A DNA stretch of 64,000 nucleotides from Flavobacterium limicola (GTDB lineage: Bacteria; Bacteroidota; Bacteroidia; Flavobacteriales; Flavobacteriaceae), in the NCBI RefSeq assembly GCF_003634755.1, contig NZ_RBXA01000004.1:1-64000 (forward strand), in the 5' to 3' direction. The notes below the pieces were generated by a model. The model ran no database searches, was not told where the DNA came from, and worked only from the letters and a program-made list of their open reading frames with translations. The position numbers and the translations under genes were made by a program. The first letter of the stretch is position 1; each line of letters opens with the position of its first letter. Below are positions 8,744 through 17,713 of the stretch, piece after piece.

Positions 8744-9586
8744 TTAATCAAAAACTTTAAAATTATTGCCATCAAAACTGGCAAAAACCATACTTGGATG
8801 CGAATCCTGATGAAATATATTTCCTTGACTGTCAATGGCAATTGCTCCTGCAAAACCATCATAAGGTTTTAATTCATCAAATGTTTTGGAAAAAGCATCT
8901 TTTAGCGTAAAACCATCGGTAACCCGAGTGACGATTTTTGCCGCGGTGGCATTACTCACAATATCCTCTCCCACTCCGGTCAAACTCACTCCACAAAATG
9001 CATTTGCATAATTCCCGGCTACAGTAGCCGAATCAGAAATACGTCCCGGAATTTCAAATCCTTTTCCGCCTGTTGAAGTTGCGACAGCAATTTTTGCGTT
9101 ATGGTCCAAAGCAACACAACCTACGGTTCCTGTCCCCAATGATTTCAGTTTTGCTTCATACTCCGCTCTTCGTTGTGGAATTTCAGTTGAAAAAGGTTCA
9201 AAACCATGTTGTCTGGCAAAATTAGTTGCTCCACTTCCACCTAAAATTCTGTCGTCATATTGCATCAGTATTTGTGCAACCTGAACAGGGTTTTTCACTT
9301 CTTCGATATTGATAACGCCACTCATTTTCTGAGTTTCACCATCCATAACGGCGGCACTCATTCTGATTTTTCCGTCACTTTGTATTTGGGATCCAATTCC
9401 GGCATTGAATAATTCGTCATCTTCCAAAAGAGAAACGGCATAAACAACTGCTTCTAATGCGGAATGCGTTTGTAAAAAGGCATAGGAATCTTTTACAATT
9501 CTTTCTAAAGCCTTTTGCTTGGCCACTTTTGTTTCGTGATTGGTTGATGATTCCGAAAAAAAACCACCATGTATAATTAGTTTCAT
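8744..9586 (-). CDS. iaaA: Isoaspartyl peptidase / L-asparaginase (Ntn-hydrolase)
   Basis: An N-terminal nucleophile hydrolase that splits isoaspartyl dipeptides, including the beta-Asp-Arg released from cyanophycin. The start chosen is the ATG opening MKLIIHGG (280 aa); an upstream ATG at 9637 adds 17 residues not expected in the family. Autocleavage before T154 in GTGTVGC would give alpha and beta subunits; ATSTGGKGFEIPGRISDSA forms the substrate pocket. It lies 75 nt behind cphB on the same strand, so the two likely form the degradation operon. Confidence 0.93.
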   Translation of the reverse strand: MKLIIHGGFFSESSTNHETKVAKQKALERIVKDSYAFLQTHSALEAVVYAVSLLEDDELFNAGIGSQIQSDGKIRMSAAVMDGETQKMSGVINIEEVKNPVQVAQILMQYDDRILGGSGATNFARQHGFEPFSTEIPQRRAEYEAKLKSLGTGTVGCVALDHNAKIAVATSTGGKGFEIPGRISDSATVAGNYANAFCGVSLTGVGEDIVSNATAAKIVTRVTDGFTLKDAFSKTFDELKPYDGFAGAIAIDSQGNIFHQDSHPSMVFASFDGNNFKVFD

Positions 9587-9661
9587 ATTATTGGTTTCGA
9601 TTAATGGTGTTGCGTGATGAGATTTGGACGAAAGCATAAAACCTATTCTCCAAAACCTGAA

Positions 9662-10534
9662 TTATAGGTAATGGGAAGATTGAATGTGCATTTTATGCGT
9701 TTCAAGATTATAAGTATCAAATTTGCTCATAACGTGTGTTACCAAATGTGAAATGGATATTGGTTGTCCTAATTCTACTTTCGTTAAATTAGTATCTTTT
9801 ATTTCGCGACCGTCTACTAAAATAACCAAACCAGAACCTATCGCTTCCATTTCTTTATTATTGGTAATTAGCAATCCTGTATCTTCTCCAAGTCCTATTC
9901 CCAGTACTCTCGGATTTCCTACAACGGCTTGAAAAAGTCTACCGATTCTACCGCGTTGTACAAAATGAGTGTCGATAATAACGCCATCAATTAAACCCAA
10001 TCCGCTCGAAATTTTCACTTCGCCTTTCAGTAAAGCCTCTGAACTGCTTCCTTGATAAATCATGTTATTAGAGGCTGCTGCGGCTCCAGCCGAAGTTCCG
10101 GCATAAATAAATTCTTCATTATGGTATTTATCCAACAACATGTCATGAAATGGTGTTCCTCCAAGAATGGAACTCAATCGCAGTTGATCGCCTCCAGTGA
10201 ACATTACAATGTCTGCTGCTTTTAATCGAGATAAAACTGTTGCATCAGCAGCTTGTTCTCGTCTTTCGATATGCAATATATCTACATTTTTAGCATTCAA
10301 ATATTCAAATGCCTTAACATACTCAGGGCCAATTTCTCGTGGAATGACTGAAGCTGTTGTAATAATTTCTATGCGGGACTTCTCTTTGTGTTTTGATTCA
10401 TTAAGTATCCTTTTTAAAATTCCAGTTTCAAAAAAGTTTAAATTATTATTGGCATTTTTATCTAAATCGGTTTCGGTAAAACTTCCTTTATCTACAGCAC
10501 CGCCTATTATTATTAGTTTTCCTAGTATATTCAT
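9662..10534 (-). CDS. cphB: Cyanophycinase
   Basis: A serine exopeptidase of family S51 that cuts the arginine/aspartate storage polymer cyanophycin to beta-Asp-Arg. The 290-aa protein starts MNILGKLIIIGGAVDKG. The nucleophile is S148 in AGTSAGAAA, MFTGGDQLRL forms the oxyanion side, and the DTHFVQRGRIGRL motif carries a conserved His. There is no signal peptide, so the enzyme is intracellular. It is divergent from cphA across a 271-nt regulatory gap and upstream of iaaA. Confidence 0.95.
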   Translation of the reverse strand: MNILGKLIIIGGAVDKGSFTETDLDKNANNNLNFFETGILKRILNESKHKEKSRIEIITTASVIPREIGPEYVKAFEYLNAKNVDILHIERREQAADATVLSRLKAADIVMFTGGDQLRLSSILGGTPFHDMLLDKYHNEEFIYAGTSAGAAAASNNMIYQGSSSEALLKGEVKISSGLGLIDGVIIDTHFVQRGRIGRLFQAVVGNPRVLGIGLGEDTGLLITNNKEMEAIGSGLVILVDGREIKDTNLTKVELGQPISISHLVTHVMSKFDTYNLETHKMHIQSSHYL

Positions 10535-10805
10535 TTGGTAAAAATAACCAAAAAGATAAAAAAAAGAACCTTTGAAGTTCTATTTTTTTTCAATAGTTGC
10601 GAACAGAGATACTATTAATTAATTTTCAAAGAATTAATTTCAATTCGTATTGTAAAAAACTTTAATTTAGTTGCATTCTAATCTTATTTAGATTGAGTTG
10701 TTATATTGTACTTTACCTATTTTTTCCAAAACAACACTGGTCAAAAATGAAAATTAAGCCTTTGTATTCAACTTTTTTTACACAAAAAAATAATCTTCTG
10801 TTTCT
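10535..10805. other. Divergent cphB/cphA regulatory gap
   Basis: An AT-rich 271-nt spacer between the two divergent cyanophycin genes. It contains a small hairpin (AGAAC ... GTTCT near 10563-10580 with A and T runs on its sides) but no recognisable riboswitch and no convincing TAnnTTTG box close to cphA. The control elements remain unassigned. Confidence 0.4.
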
Positions 10806-13430
10806 ATGAAAATAATTAAAGTACAAGCCCTTCGTGGTCCGAATATCTGGAGTATTCAAAGAAAAAAATTAATTCAAATGCGTTTGGATTTGGAAGAAAT
10901 GGAGCAGTTCCCTACCAATAAAATTGACGGATTTAAAGAACGGATTGAAACTATGTTTCCTTCAATGATTGAACACCGTTGCTCTGAAGGTTGTCGTGGG
11001 GGATTTTTTTCCAGAGTAGAACGTGGAACCTGGATGGGACATGTCATCGAACATATTGCACTCGAAATTCAGTCTCTTGCCGGAATGGAAACCGGTTTTG
11101 GAAGAACAAGAGAAACTAAAACTCCAGGAACGTATAATGTAGTTTTTAGTTATACGGAAGAAAATGTAGGTCTTTTTGCTGCAGAATCCTCTGTTGCCAT
11201 TGCCGAAGCATTAATTGCGGGAACTGAATATGATGTGAATGCCGATCTTCAGAAAATGCGAGAAATACGCGAGCGCGTGAGACTTGGGCCAAGTACCGGA
11301 AGTATTGTAGAAGAAGCTGTCTCTAGAGATATCCCATGGATACGCCTTGGAACAAATTCTTTAGTACAACTTGGATATGGTATCAATCAAATGCGTTTTC
11401 AGGCAACTATTACCTGTAAAACCAGTAGTATCGCGGTAGATATTGCCTGCAATAAAGAACAGACTAAAAAAATGTTGGAGATGGCCTCTATCCCTGTGGC
11501 CAGCGGAAGCATTTGTGTAAACGAGGAGGATTTAACTGAAACTATAAAAAAAATCGGCTATCCCATAGTACTCAAACCATTAGATGGAAATCACGGAAAA
11601 GGTGCCTCCATAAATGTTAACAATTGGGAAGATGCTGTATCCGGCTTAGCATTTGCACAAGCATACGGCAAACGTGTCATTGTAGAAAAATTCATAACTG
11701 GTTTCGATTTTAGAATATTGGTTATCGATAATAAATTAGTAGCTGCCGCAAAAAGAGTTCCTGCTCACGTAGTAGGAAACGGAACGGATAGCATTCAGCA
11801 GTTAATTGATACCACAAATCTGGACCCAAGAAGAGGTTATGGCCATGAAAATGTGCTGACTCAAATTGATGTTGACCGTGATACCGAAGATTTATTAGAA
11901 AAACTGAACTATACTTTGGAAACTATTCCAAGAATTGGTGAAATTGTATTTTTAAAATCTACCGCAAATTTAAGCACCGGAGGAACTTCTGTAGACGTTA
12001 CTGATATGATGCACCCCGAAAATATCTTTCTTGCCGAAAGAATTTCAAGAGTCATTGGACTCGATGTTTGTGGAGTTGATATTATGGCCGAAAATTTAAC
12101 GCAACCATTAAAAGAAAATGGCGGTGTAATTCTGGAAGTCAATGCGGCTCCTGGTTTTAGAATGCACCTTGCTCCTTCTGAAGGATTGCCCAGAAACGTG
12201 GCTGCACCGGTAATTGACATGCTGTATCCTCCGGGAAAATCGTGTCGTATTCCTATAGTTGCCGTGACGGGAACAAATGGGAAAACCACCACTACCCGAC
12301 TATTGGCACATATTGTAAAAAATAATGGTTTCAAAGTAGGTTTCACCACATCAGATGGGATTTATGTTCAAAACCACATGATGGAAAAAGGAGATACAAC
12401 AGGACCTCTTAGTGCCGAATATATTTTGAGAGATCCAACTGTAGAATTCGCAGTTCTGGAAACTGCCAGAGGCGGAATTCTTCGTTCTGGTTTGGGCTTC
12501 AGTCGCTGTGATATCGGGGTAATCACGAATATTCAGGAAGACCATTTAGGTTTAAGTGACATTCATACTTTAGACGATTTGGCCAGAGTTAAAGCAACAG
12601 TGGTCAAAAGTATCAAGAAAAACGGCTGGGCTGTTCTAAATGGTGACGACGAACATTGTATAAAATTAGGAAAAGACCTAAATTGTAATGTAGCTTATTT
12701 CAGTTTGAGCGAAGACAGCGATTTTATCAAAAAACTTTGTGCCGAAGGAAAAACAGTTGCAGTCTACGAAAATGGCTATATCACTATCAAAAAAGGAGAA
12801 TGGAAAATCCGCATTGAACGTGCCACTCACGTTCCTTTAACATTAGGTGGAAAAGCGAAATTCATGATTGCCAATGTCCTTGCTGCTACTCTAGCGAGTT
12901 ATTTATGGGGTTTCAAGACTGAAGATATCAGTTTATCCCTTCAAACTTTCATTCCAAGTGCCGCTCAAACGCCAGGACGTATGAATATTTTTGAATTCAA
13001 AAAATTCAAAGTCCTAATTGATTTTGCTCACAATGCATCCGGTTACAAAGGTGTCGAAGAATACCTTCAAAGCGTAGATGCTACCAAGAAAATTGGAATT
13101 ATTGCAGGAGTTGGTGATCGCCGAGACGAAGACATCAGGGAATGTGCCACTATTGCGGCCCGAATGTTTGACCATATCATCATCCGACAAGAAAAATACC
13201 TGAGAGGAAGAACCGAAGATGAAATTATTAATTTAATCCTGGACGGGATAAAAACTTCAGGAAAAACTGTTACCTATGAAATTATTCCTAAAGAAACTGA
13301 AGCGATAAAACATGCTATAAATTGTGCCGAAGAAGGAAGCTTCATCACCGCCTTAAGTGACGTAGTGACAAACGCTATTGATATTGTACAAGAATATTTA
13401 GACAAAGAAAATGAACACGGAGTGGTGTAA
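10806..13430 (+). CDS. cphA: Cyanophycin synthetase
   Basis: Polymerises Asp and Arg into cyanophycin using two ATP-dependent active sites. The 874-aa length is typical. An N-terminal domain (1 to about 160) is followed by an ATP-grasp domain (about 210-480, with IVLKPLDGNHGKG, a VEKFITGFDFRILV stretch and ILEVNAAPGFRMH). The Mur-ligase-like domain has its P-loop VTGTNGKTTTTR near residue 486, NIQEDHLG and DFAHNASGYKGV. The ATG at 10806 opens the conserved MKIIKVQALRGPNIWS. Divergent from cphB-iaaA, and convergent with the secreted amidotransferase-like gene behind a shared terminator. Confidence 0.96.
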   Translation: MKIIKVQALRGPNIWSIQRKKLIQMRLDLEEMEQFPTNKIDGFKERIETMFPSMIEHRCSEGCRGGFFSRVERGTWMGHVIEHIALEIQSLAGMETGFGRTRETKTPGTYNVVFSYTEENVGLFAAESSVAIAEALIAGTEYDVNADLQKMREIRERVRLGPSTGSIVEEAVSRDIPWIRLGTNSLVQLGYGINQMRFQATITCKTSSIAVDIACNKEQTKKMLEMASIPVASGSICVNEEDLTETIKKIGYPIVLKPLDGNHGKGASINVNNWEDAVSGLAFAQAYGKRVIVEKFITGFDFRILVIDNKLVAAAKRVPAHVVGNGTDSIQQLIDTTNLDPRRGYGHENVLTQIDVDRDTEDLLEKLNYTLETIPRIGEIVFLKSTANLSTGGTSVDVTDMMHPENIFLAERISRVIGLDVCGVDIMAENLTQPLKENGGVILEVNAAPGFRMHLAPSEGLPRNVAAPVIDMLYPPGKSCRIPIVAVTGTNGKTTTTRLLAHIVKNNGFKVGFTTSDGIYVQNHMMEKGDTTGPLSAEYILRDPTVEFAVLETARGGILRSGLGFSRCDIGVITNIQEDHLGLSDIHTLDDLARVKATVVKSIKKNGWAVLNGDDEHCIKLGKDLNCNVAYFSLSEDSDFIKKLCAEGKTVAVYENGYITIKKGEWKIRIERATHVPLTLGGKAKFMIANVLAATLASYLWGFKTEDISLSLQTFIPSAAQTPGRMNIFEFKKFKVLIDFAHNASGYKGVEEYLQSVDATKKIGIIAGVGDRRDEDIRECATIAARMFDHIIIRQEKYLRGRTEDEIINLILDGIKTSGKTVTYEIIPKETEAIKHAINCAEEGSFITALSDVVTNAIDIVQEYLDKENEHGVV

Positions 13431-13435
13431 TTTTT

Positions 13436-13516
13436 TCAGGAGCTTATCCTGCTGTCCGTTATATCTTTCTTTGCCTAAAGAAGGCAAAGAAAGGATGCCA
13501 CTACCATCAGGGCTAA
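13436..13516. repeat. Dispersed palindromic repeat, copy B (inverted)
   Basis: The flanks read, on the plus strand, aggagcttatcctgctgtcc and ggatgccactaccatcaggg. They surround a hairpin, CTTTCTTTGCC and GGCAAAGAAAG around TAAAGAA. On the minus strand this matches the layout of copies near 1-73 and 40006-40072. It directly follows the cphA stop codon and precedes a terminator. Confidence 0.6.
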
Positions 13517-13521
13517 AAAAC

Positions 13522-13557
13522 AAAAGCCAATCGAATTTCGATTGGCTTTTATTTTTA
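13522..13557. terminator. Bidirectional terminator between cphA and the convergent gene
   Basis: AAAAGCCAATCGAA and TTCGATTGGCTTTT (13522-13535 and 13537-13550) are perfect reverse complements, with A and T runs on the two sides, so it can stop transcription from both directions. Its plus-side tail runs up to the last codons of the convergent gene at 13558. Confidence 0.8.
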
Positions 13558-14820
13558 CTATGTTTTCAATTTTTTCTTTCTTGCTGCCGGAAACAATACA
13601 TTATTCAAAATCAAACGATAACCCGGCGAATTAGAATGCAAGTCCAAAACCGTAGGTGGATCGCCTACTTGATGCTGAAAATCTTCCGGATCGTGACCAC
13701 CGTAGAATGTGAACATTCCTTTTCCTTTTTGACCATGAATGTAACGTGCCTCCCCATTCAACTCACAAGTTCCCATAACCAACACGTTTGATTTTATTAA
13801 AGATGCGTTAAATGCGGTAGTTTGTCCCATAAATCCTTTGACCAATTGGGTGTGATTTTGACAGAGCATACTAGGAATTGGATCCCATTTTGCTGAAAAT
13901 TCCATTAAAGTAAAATAATCTTTATCCATAGGAACTCGTCTTTTAGAAGTCATATCAATATCCGAAAATTCATATTGCTCGGGCCTTCTTTCCAAAGTAA
14001 AATCTTTGAAGGCAAAAGAATTACTGAAATTCATCTTCGATTGGTAATTGCCTTCGCTGGCATCACCATCAAACATGGCTTCACAAATATCCACTCCATC
14101 AGCCGCCAAAGCGATATCAAAACTATCCGTTGCAGAACACATAGCAAACATAAATCCACCTCCAATAACAAAATCCCTAATTTTATTAGCTACAGCACCC
14201 TTTTCTTGTGAAACTTTAGAATATCCTAATTTAGTAGCCATTGTTTCAGCATCTTTCTTTTGCTCAATGTACCAAGGTACATTTTTGTATGCACTATAAA
14301 ATTTACCATATTGTCCCGTAAAGTCCTCATGATGCAAGTGCAACCAATCGTAAAGCAAAAGTTGATCACTTAAGACTTCTTCATCATAAATTGCGGTAAA
14401 AGGGATTTCTGCATAGGTTAAAACTAGCGTTACAGCATCATCCCAAGGTTGTTTTCCTTTAGGTGTATAAACAGCGATTTTTGGCGCTTTTTCAAGCACT
14501 ACTGATTCCATATTCTGGGAAGGACTAGAGATTTCATTCAAGATAGCCAACTCTTCTCCATCAGAAATTATTTCAAAACTAACACCTCGAATCCGGCACT
14601 CTTTGCGGATTTCCTCTGCATCAGGGAGTAGAAAAGATCCTCCACGATAATTAAGTAACCAACTTGCCTTATAATTTTTGTCCAAACACCAAAATGTAAT
14701 TCCGTATGCTTTCAAATGGTTTTGCTGTGTAGTTTCGTCCATTGGTAGCAAAATAAAGGAAGCCTTTCCCGAAATAGAGAGCAGAAAGATAAAAATGTAT
14801 AAGAATCGTTTGTAAATCAT
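13558..14820 (-). CDS. Secreted amidotransferase-like protein (often labelled asparagine synthetase B)
   Basis: A 420-aa protein with an N-terminal signal peptide (IFIFLLSISGKASF). It lacks the N-terminal Cys and the synthetase domain of true AsnB, so that common label is doubtful. The middle and C-terminal part resembles a class I amidotransferase/ThuA-like fold: GGGFMFAMCSATDSFDIA holds a candidate nucleophile Cys, and the C-terminal FTFYGGHDPEDFQH and SPGYRLILNNVLFP look like the fold's end. It is convergent with cphA. I recall this family beside cyanophycin genes in other flavobacteria, which is recollection rather than proof. The function is unknown. Confidence 0.75.
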   Translation of the reverse strand: MIYKRFLYIFIFLLSISGKASFILLPMDETTQQNHLKAYGITFWCLDKNYKASWLLNYRGGSFLLPDAEEIRKECRIRGVSFEIISDGEELAILNEISSPSQNMESVVLEKAPKIAVYTPKGKQPWDDAVTLVLTYAEIPFTAIYDEEVLSDQLLLYDWLHLHHEDFTGQYGKFYSAYKNVPWYIEQKKDAETMATKLGYSKVSQEKGAVANKIRDFVIGGGFMFAMCSATDSFDIALAADGVDICEAMFDGDASEGNYQSKMNFSNSFAFKDFTLERRPEQYEFSDIDMTSKRRVPMDKDYFTLMEFSAKWDPIPSMLCQNHTQLVKGFMGQTTAFNASLIKSNVLVMGTCELNGEARYIHGQKGKGMFTFYGGHDPEDFQHQVGDPPTVLDLHSNSPGYRLILNNVLFPAARKKKLKT

Positions 14821-15049
14821 TTACTAATTTTTATACTTCAAAGATAGAAAGTAAGAGATTTAAATCACTACTGAAAAATTAAAAATTTGTTAATTTAATA
14901 TCTATTTTCAACAGAAAAAGGCAAAAAACTAAACATAAATAGCAATTTGTTCCTTTAAAAACAGGTAAAAATACGCATAGTCAACAACTTTGAATTAATT
15001 AAATTCGCAATAAGTCTTTAAGTAAAAAACTAAAAATATTTACGTTAAA

Positions 15050-15175
15050 ATGAAATTTGACGAAGATAATAATCAAACCAAGTTAATAATTATGATACGA
15101 AAAATTGGCTTCTACTTTCTGGTTGCAACCATTATTTTATATTACATCCTTGCCATTAAACTCCTTGGAAGTTAA
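15050..15175 (+). CDS. Small membrane protein, 41 aa
   Basis: An ATG at 15050 opens 41 codons ending with TAA at 15175. The first 15 residues are polar (KFDEDNNQTK) and the rest is one membrane helix with aromatic residues (GFYFLVATIILYYILAIKLL). Its stop lies 12 nt before the stop of the convergent response regulator. An internal ATG (MIRKIGFYF) could be the real start. No function is recognised. Confidence 0.45.
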   Translation: MKFDEDNNQTKLIIMIRKIGFYFLVATIILYYILAIKLLGS

Positions 15176-15186
15176 TTACTTCTTAG

Positions 15187-15849
15187 CTATTGAATCAATG
15201 TTATTTCATTTTGTATAGCGTAAACAACCAAACCAGCTATATTTTTGGATTCCGTTTTAAGTAGTAAATTATTCCTATGTCCTTCTACTGTTCTTGGGCT
15301 TATAAAAAGTTTTTCGGCAATTTCGACTGTGTTTTTTTGTTCACAAATCAACTTTAGTATTTCTAATTCCCTAGAAGTCAAAAAATTATTGTCTAGATAA
15401 CTTTTTATATTTTTACTAACGCACATATTCTCTTGAATATTCTTCATTACAAATTCATCATAATAAAATCCTTTCGCAGCTACTTCATTGATAGTCAGTA
15501 ATAATTCTTGTGGTGTTGCATTTTTGACCAAATAAGAAACAGCTCCCACACTAATCATATTGGCAACAAAAGATTTGGAATTATAACTTGTGAGAGCAAT
15601 AATTTTAATTTTTGGAAATTCATTACGTATTAATTTTGTGGCTTCCACTCCATTTAATATTGGCATTTTTAAATCCATTATGATAATATCGGGATGAATA
15701 CTACTTTCTTTTAAAAATGAAATTAGTTCACTTCCGTCTGAGGCTTCAAAAATAACTTTTATATTTTTTTCTTTTTCCAATAAAAAAGAAATTCCTTTTC
15801 TAAAAAGAATCTCATCATCTACTAATATAATTTTTATCGTTTTGCTCAT
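15187..15849 (-). CDS. LuxR/NarL-family response regulator
   Basis: A 220-aa transcription regulator. The receiver domain (1 to about 125) has the acidic pocket D11/D12, the phosphoacceptor D59 in IIMDLKMP, and a lysine in YLVKNATP. The LuxR HTH domain (about 150-212) contains LTSRELEILKLICE and ISPRTVEGHRNNLLLK. It is the last gene of a tight minus-strand operon and starts 3 nt after its cognate kinase. It probably controls its own operon or unlinked genes. Confidence 0.94.
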   Translation of the reverse strand: MSKTIKIILVDDEILFRKGISFLLEKEKNIKVIFEASDGSELISFLKESSIHPDIIIMDLKMPILNGVEATKLIRNEFPKIKIIALTSYNSKSFVANMISVGAVSYLVKNATPQELLLTINEVAAKGFYYDEFVMKNIQENMCVSKNIKSYLDNNFLTSRELEILKLICEQKNTVEIAEKLFISPRTVEGHRNNLLLKTESKNIAGLVVYAIQNEITLIQ

Positions 15850-15852
15850 TTT

Positions 15853-16644
15853 TTAAAAATTAAAAACTATCGAAATTCCTTTGTTTAATACTGATTCTAA
15901 TGTCATTTTACCATTTAAAAAAGTAATTCTGCTTTCTATATTTTTCATTCCTAAGCCTTTTTTATTTTCGTCGGATTTCATTTCAAAGCCAATTCCGTTA
16001 TCTGAATAATAACAGTTTTTTATTCCGTTTTTTTCTTCAAAAAGGACCGTTATAACAGTAGCTTTTCCGTGTCGAAGCGAATTATTCATTAGTTCTTGCA
16101 AAATTCTAAAAACATGTAAATGTTTATCAATGTCTCTGATATCAAACGCAGTTTTGTTTTCATAATTTACTTTCACGGCTTTGGAACTGCTAAATTCCAA
16201 ACATAATTCCTCGACTCCTGCATGAAGTCCAAATTTTTCTAAAACAGGAGGCAACAAACCGTGTGCAATTTTTCTTGAATTATCTAAAGCTTTCCCAGTA
16301 AGATTGATAATGTTTGCAGTAATTTCATGAATCTCGTTTTGAGATAAATTAGGTGTGGTCAACAAATGCGAGTTCAGCGAAACAATATTCAGTTTTGAAC
16401 TGATGTCATCATGCAAATCTTGTGCAATACGCTTGCGTTCCTCTTCCTGAGTAACAATTACGGCACTTAAAAGTTCTTTTTGATACTGAATTTCTAAATC
16501 CTTTTTTTCTAATTCCTTTTGAATAATTTTCTTTCTTGAAAAATAAAAAAAAAATATCAATACCAATCCCATCAGAAGGAAAGCGATAAAACTATACACT
16601 ATGATTTCAATTATTTCACTTTCCTGCAGCGTATTGACTTTCAT
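15853..16644 (-). CDS. Membrane sensor histidine kinase (HisKA_3 type)
   Basis: 263 aa with a single N-terminal membrane helix (about 11-35) and almost no periplasmic part, so it has no obvious sensing domain of its own. The phosphoacceptor is H78 in RKRIAQDLHDDI, and the HATPase domain shows ELMNNSLRHGKA (N box) and YSDNGIGFEM. It overlaps the upstream membrane protein gene by 4 nt and is 3 nt from the response regulator. Such NarL-type kinases usually depend on a partner for the stimulus, and the adjacent polytopic protein is the natural candidate. Confidence 0.92.
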   Translation of the reverse strand: MKVNTLQESEIIEIIVYSFIAFLLMGLVLIFFFYFSRKKIIQKELEKKDLEIQYQKELLSAVIVTQEEERKRIAQDLHDDISSKLNIVSLNSHLLTTPNLSQNEIHEITANIINLTGKALDNSRKIAHGLLPPVLEKFGLHAGVEELCLEFSSSKAVKVNYENKTAFDIRDIDKHLHVFRILQELMNNSLRHGKATVITVLFEEKNGIKNCYYSDNGIGFEMKSDENKKGLGMKNIESRITFLNGKMTLESVLNKGISIVFNF

Positions 16645-17282
16645 AAAATTGGTTTAAATTCTCTTTTTTTAGAAAAACTTTTTTTCCATTCTACCAATAT
16701 AAAAATCTGATACAAAACATACAATATACTGTTCAAAATCCACGTAATTTTACTCATTTTTGGACTTAAAACAATTGTTAGATTCCCTACGAGAAACAAA
16801 ATTGTACTGCCAAACAAATAGAACAAAATGCCCATATTTATGAAATAGAACTCTTTTTTTTCATTTAACATATTGTAAAAATGAAAAGTGGCATACAGAA
16901 TCAATAATATGGAAGTAATGAATATTTCGAAAAGATTAAATTTTAAAAACAAAGAAAGGTCATTCACATATTGTACTGCTAACGACAACAAGACTATGAT
17001 TAGACAAACTTTCACTATTTTTTTTTGTAATTCTCCTTTTAAAATATTTATGTAAAAAAGACTCAGAAGTATAAACTGGCCGATAAAATAAAAATGCGAG
17101 AGATATAAGTTATTAATATTGAATTTCTTCAAGGTCATTGAAGTAATTTGGACTAAAAAAATTACACCAAGATACCATGTAAAAATTGAGAACGCTTTCC
17201 CGTAATTTTGGGCGCTTTTAATAAATAGAATTAGGTTAAGGAATAAAATTAAGTAACCAATATTTGCAAATAAACTCCACAT
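16641..17282 (-). CDS. Polytopic membrane protein, putative sensor partner
   Basis: 213 aa with about six or seven hydrophobic helices, short loops and a basic C-terminal tail (KKSFSKKREFK) predicted to be cytoplasmic. No enzyme motif is visible. The gene overlaps the kinase by 4 nt and begins 5 nt after the preceding small-protein gene, so translation is coupled. It is inferred to supply the membrane sensing function that the kinase lacks. A transport role cannot be excluded. Confidence 0.7.
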   Translation of the reverse strand: MWSLFANIGYLILFLNLILFIKSAQNYGKAFSIFTWYLGVIFLVQITSMTLKKFNINNLYLSHFYFIGQFILLSLFYINILKGELQKKIVKVCLIIVLLSLAVQYVNDLSLFLKFNLFEIFITSILLILYATFHFYNMLNEKKEFYFINMGILFYLFGSTILFLVGNLTIVLSPKMSKITWILNSILYVLYQIFILVEWKKSFSKKREFKPIL

Positions 17283-17287
17283 GTCAA

Positions 17288-17683
17288 TTAGTAATTTAAA
17301 GGACTTTCAGGATCGCTCGCCGGCGGGCAAGGCTCTGTAAAATCGTATATATTATCTTCAACTCCTGCTGAATTTCCTAAAGAGTCAGAAATCATATCTA
17401 CATAAATTCCTGTTTCAGGATTGAATTTTGTTCCTACAATCATTAACTTTTCAACGCCTGCATCATCCACTCCAATATAAGCTCTCACTGCATCTACTCC
17501 TTCTGCTAAAACTTCAAGTAAATCAACTTTAGGGATTAGAAATGCATTCAAATTATGGTGTTTATTATAATGACCTTCTTTTTTAGCCCAACGTTTAGCC
17601 CATCTTTGTGCTTCTTTGAGCGGAATAATGTTTACTTTTTTTGATTTTGATTTATTGTTTGCTGTAATGGTTTTTTCAGACAT
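17288..17683 (-). CDS. Conserved-looking small protein with C-terminal PCPPASDP motif
   Basis: 131 aa from the ATG that opens MSEKTITANN; an ATG at 17713 would add ten residues. There is no signal peptide. A lysine-rich N-terminus is followed by PLKEAQRWAKRWAKKEG, LNAFLIPKVDLLEVL, a KLMIVGTKFNP stretch and an acidic tail ending EPCPPASDPESPLNY. I recall flavobacterial proteins with a similar central segment and Cys-Pro tail, but know no function. As first gene of the four-gene operon it may be the effector or ligand of the signalling pair. Confidence 0.65.
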   Translation of the reverse strand: MSEKTITANNKSKSKKVNIIPLKEAQRWAKRWAKKEGHYNKHHNLNAFLIPKVDLLEVLAEGVDAVRAYIGVDDAGVEKLMIVGTKFNPETGIYVDMISDSLGNSAGVEDNIYDFTEPCPPASDPESPLNY

Positions 17684-17713
17684 AGTTTTAGATTTTGGAT
17701 GTTGATTTTTCAA

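Noticed and set aside
10556-10590. Transcription terminator in the cphA-cphB gap
   Set aside because: The stem is only about five base pairs and no transcript ends there: both neighbours are transcribed away from it.
13558-14820. Asparagine synthetase B as product name
   Set aside because: The protein has a signal peptide and lacks the N-terminal Cys glutaminase and the synthetase domain of AsnB; it resembles an amidotransferase-like fold instead.
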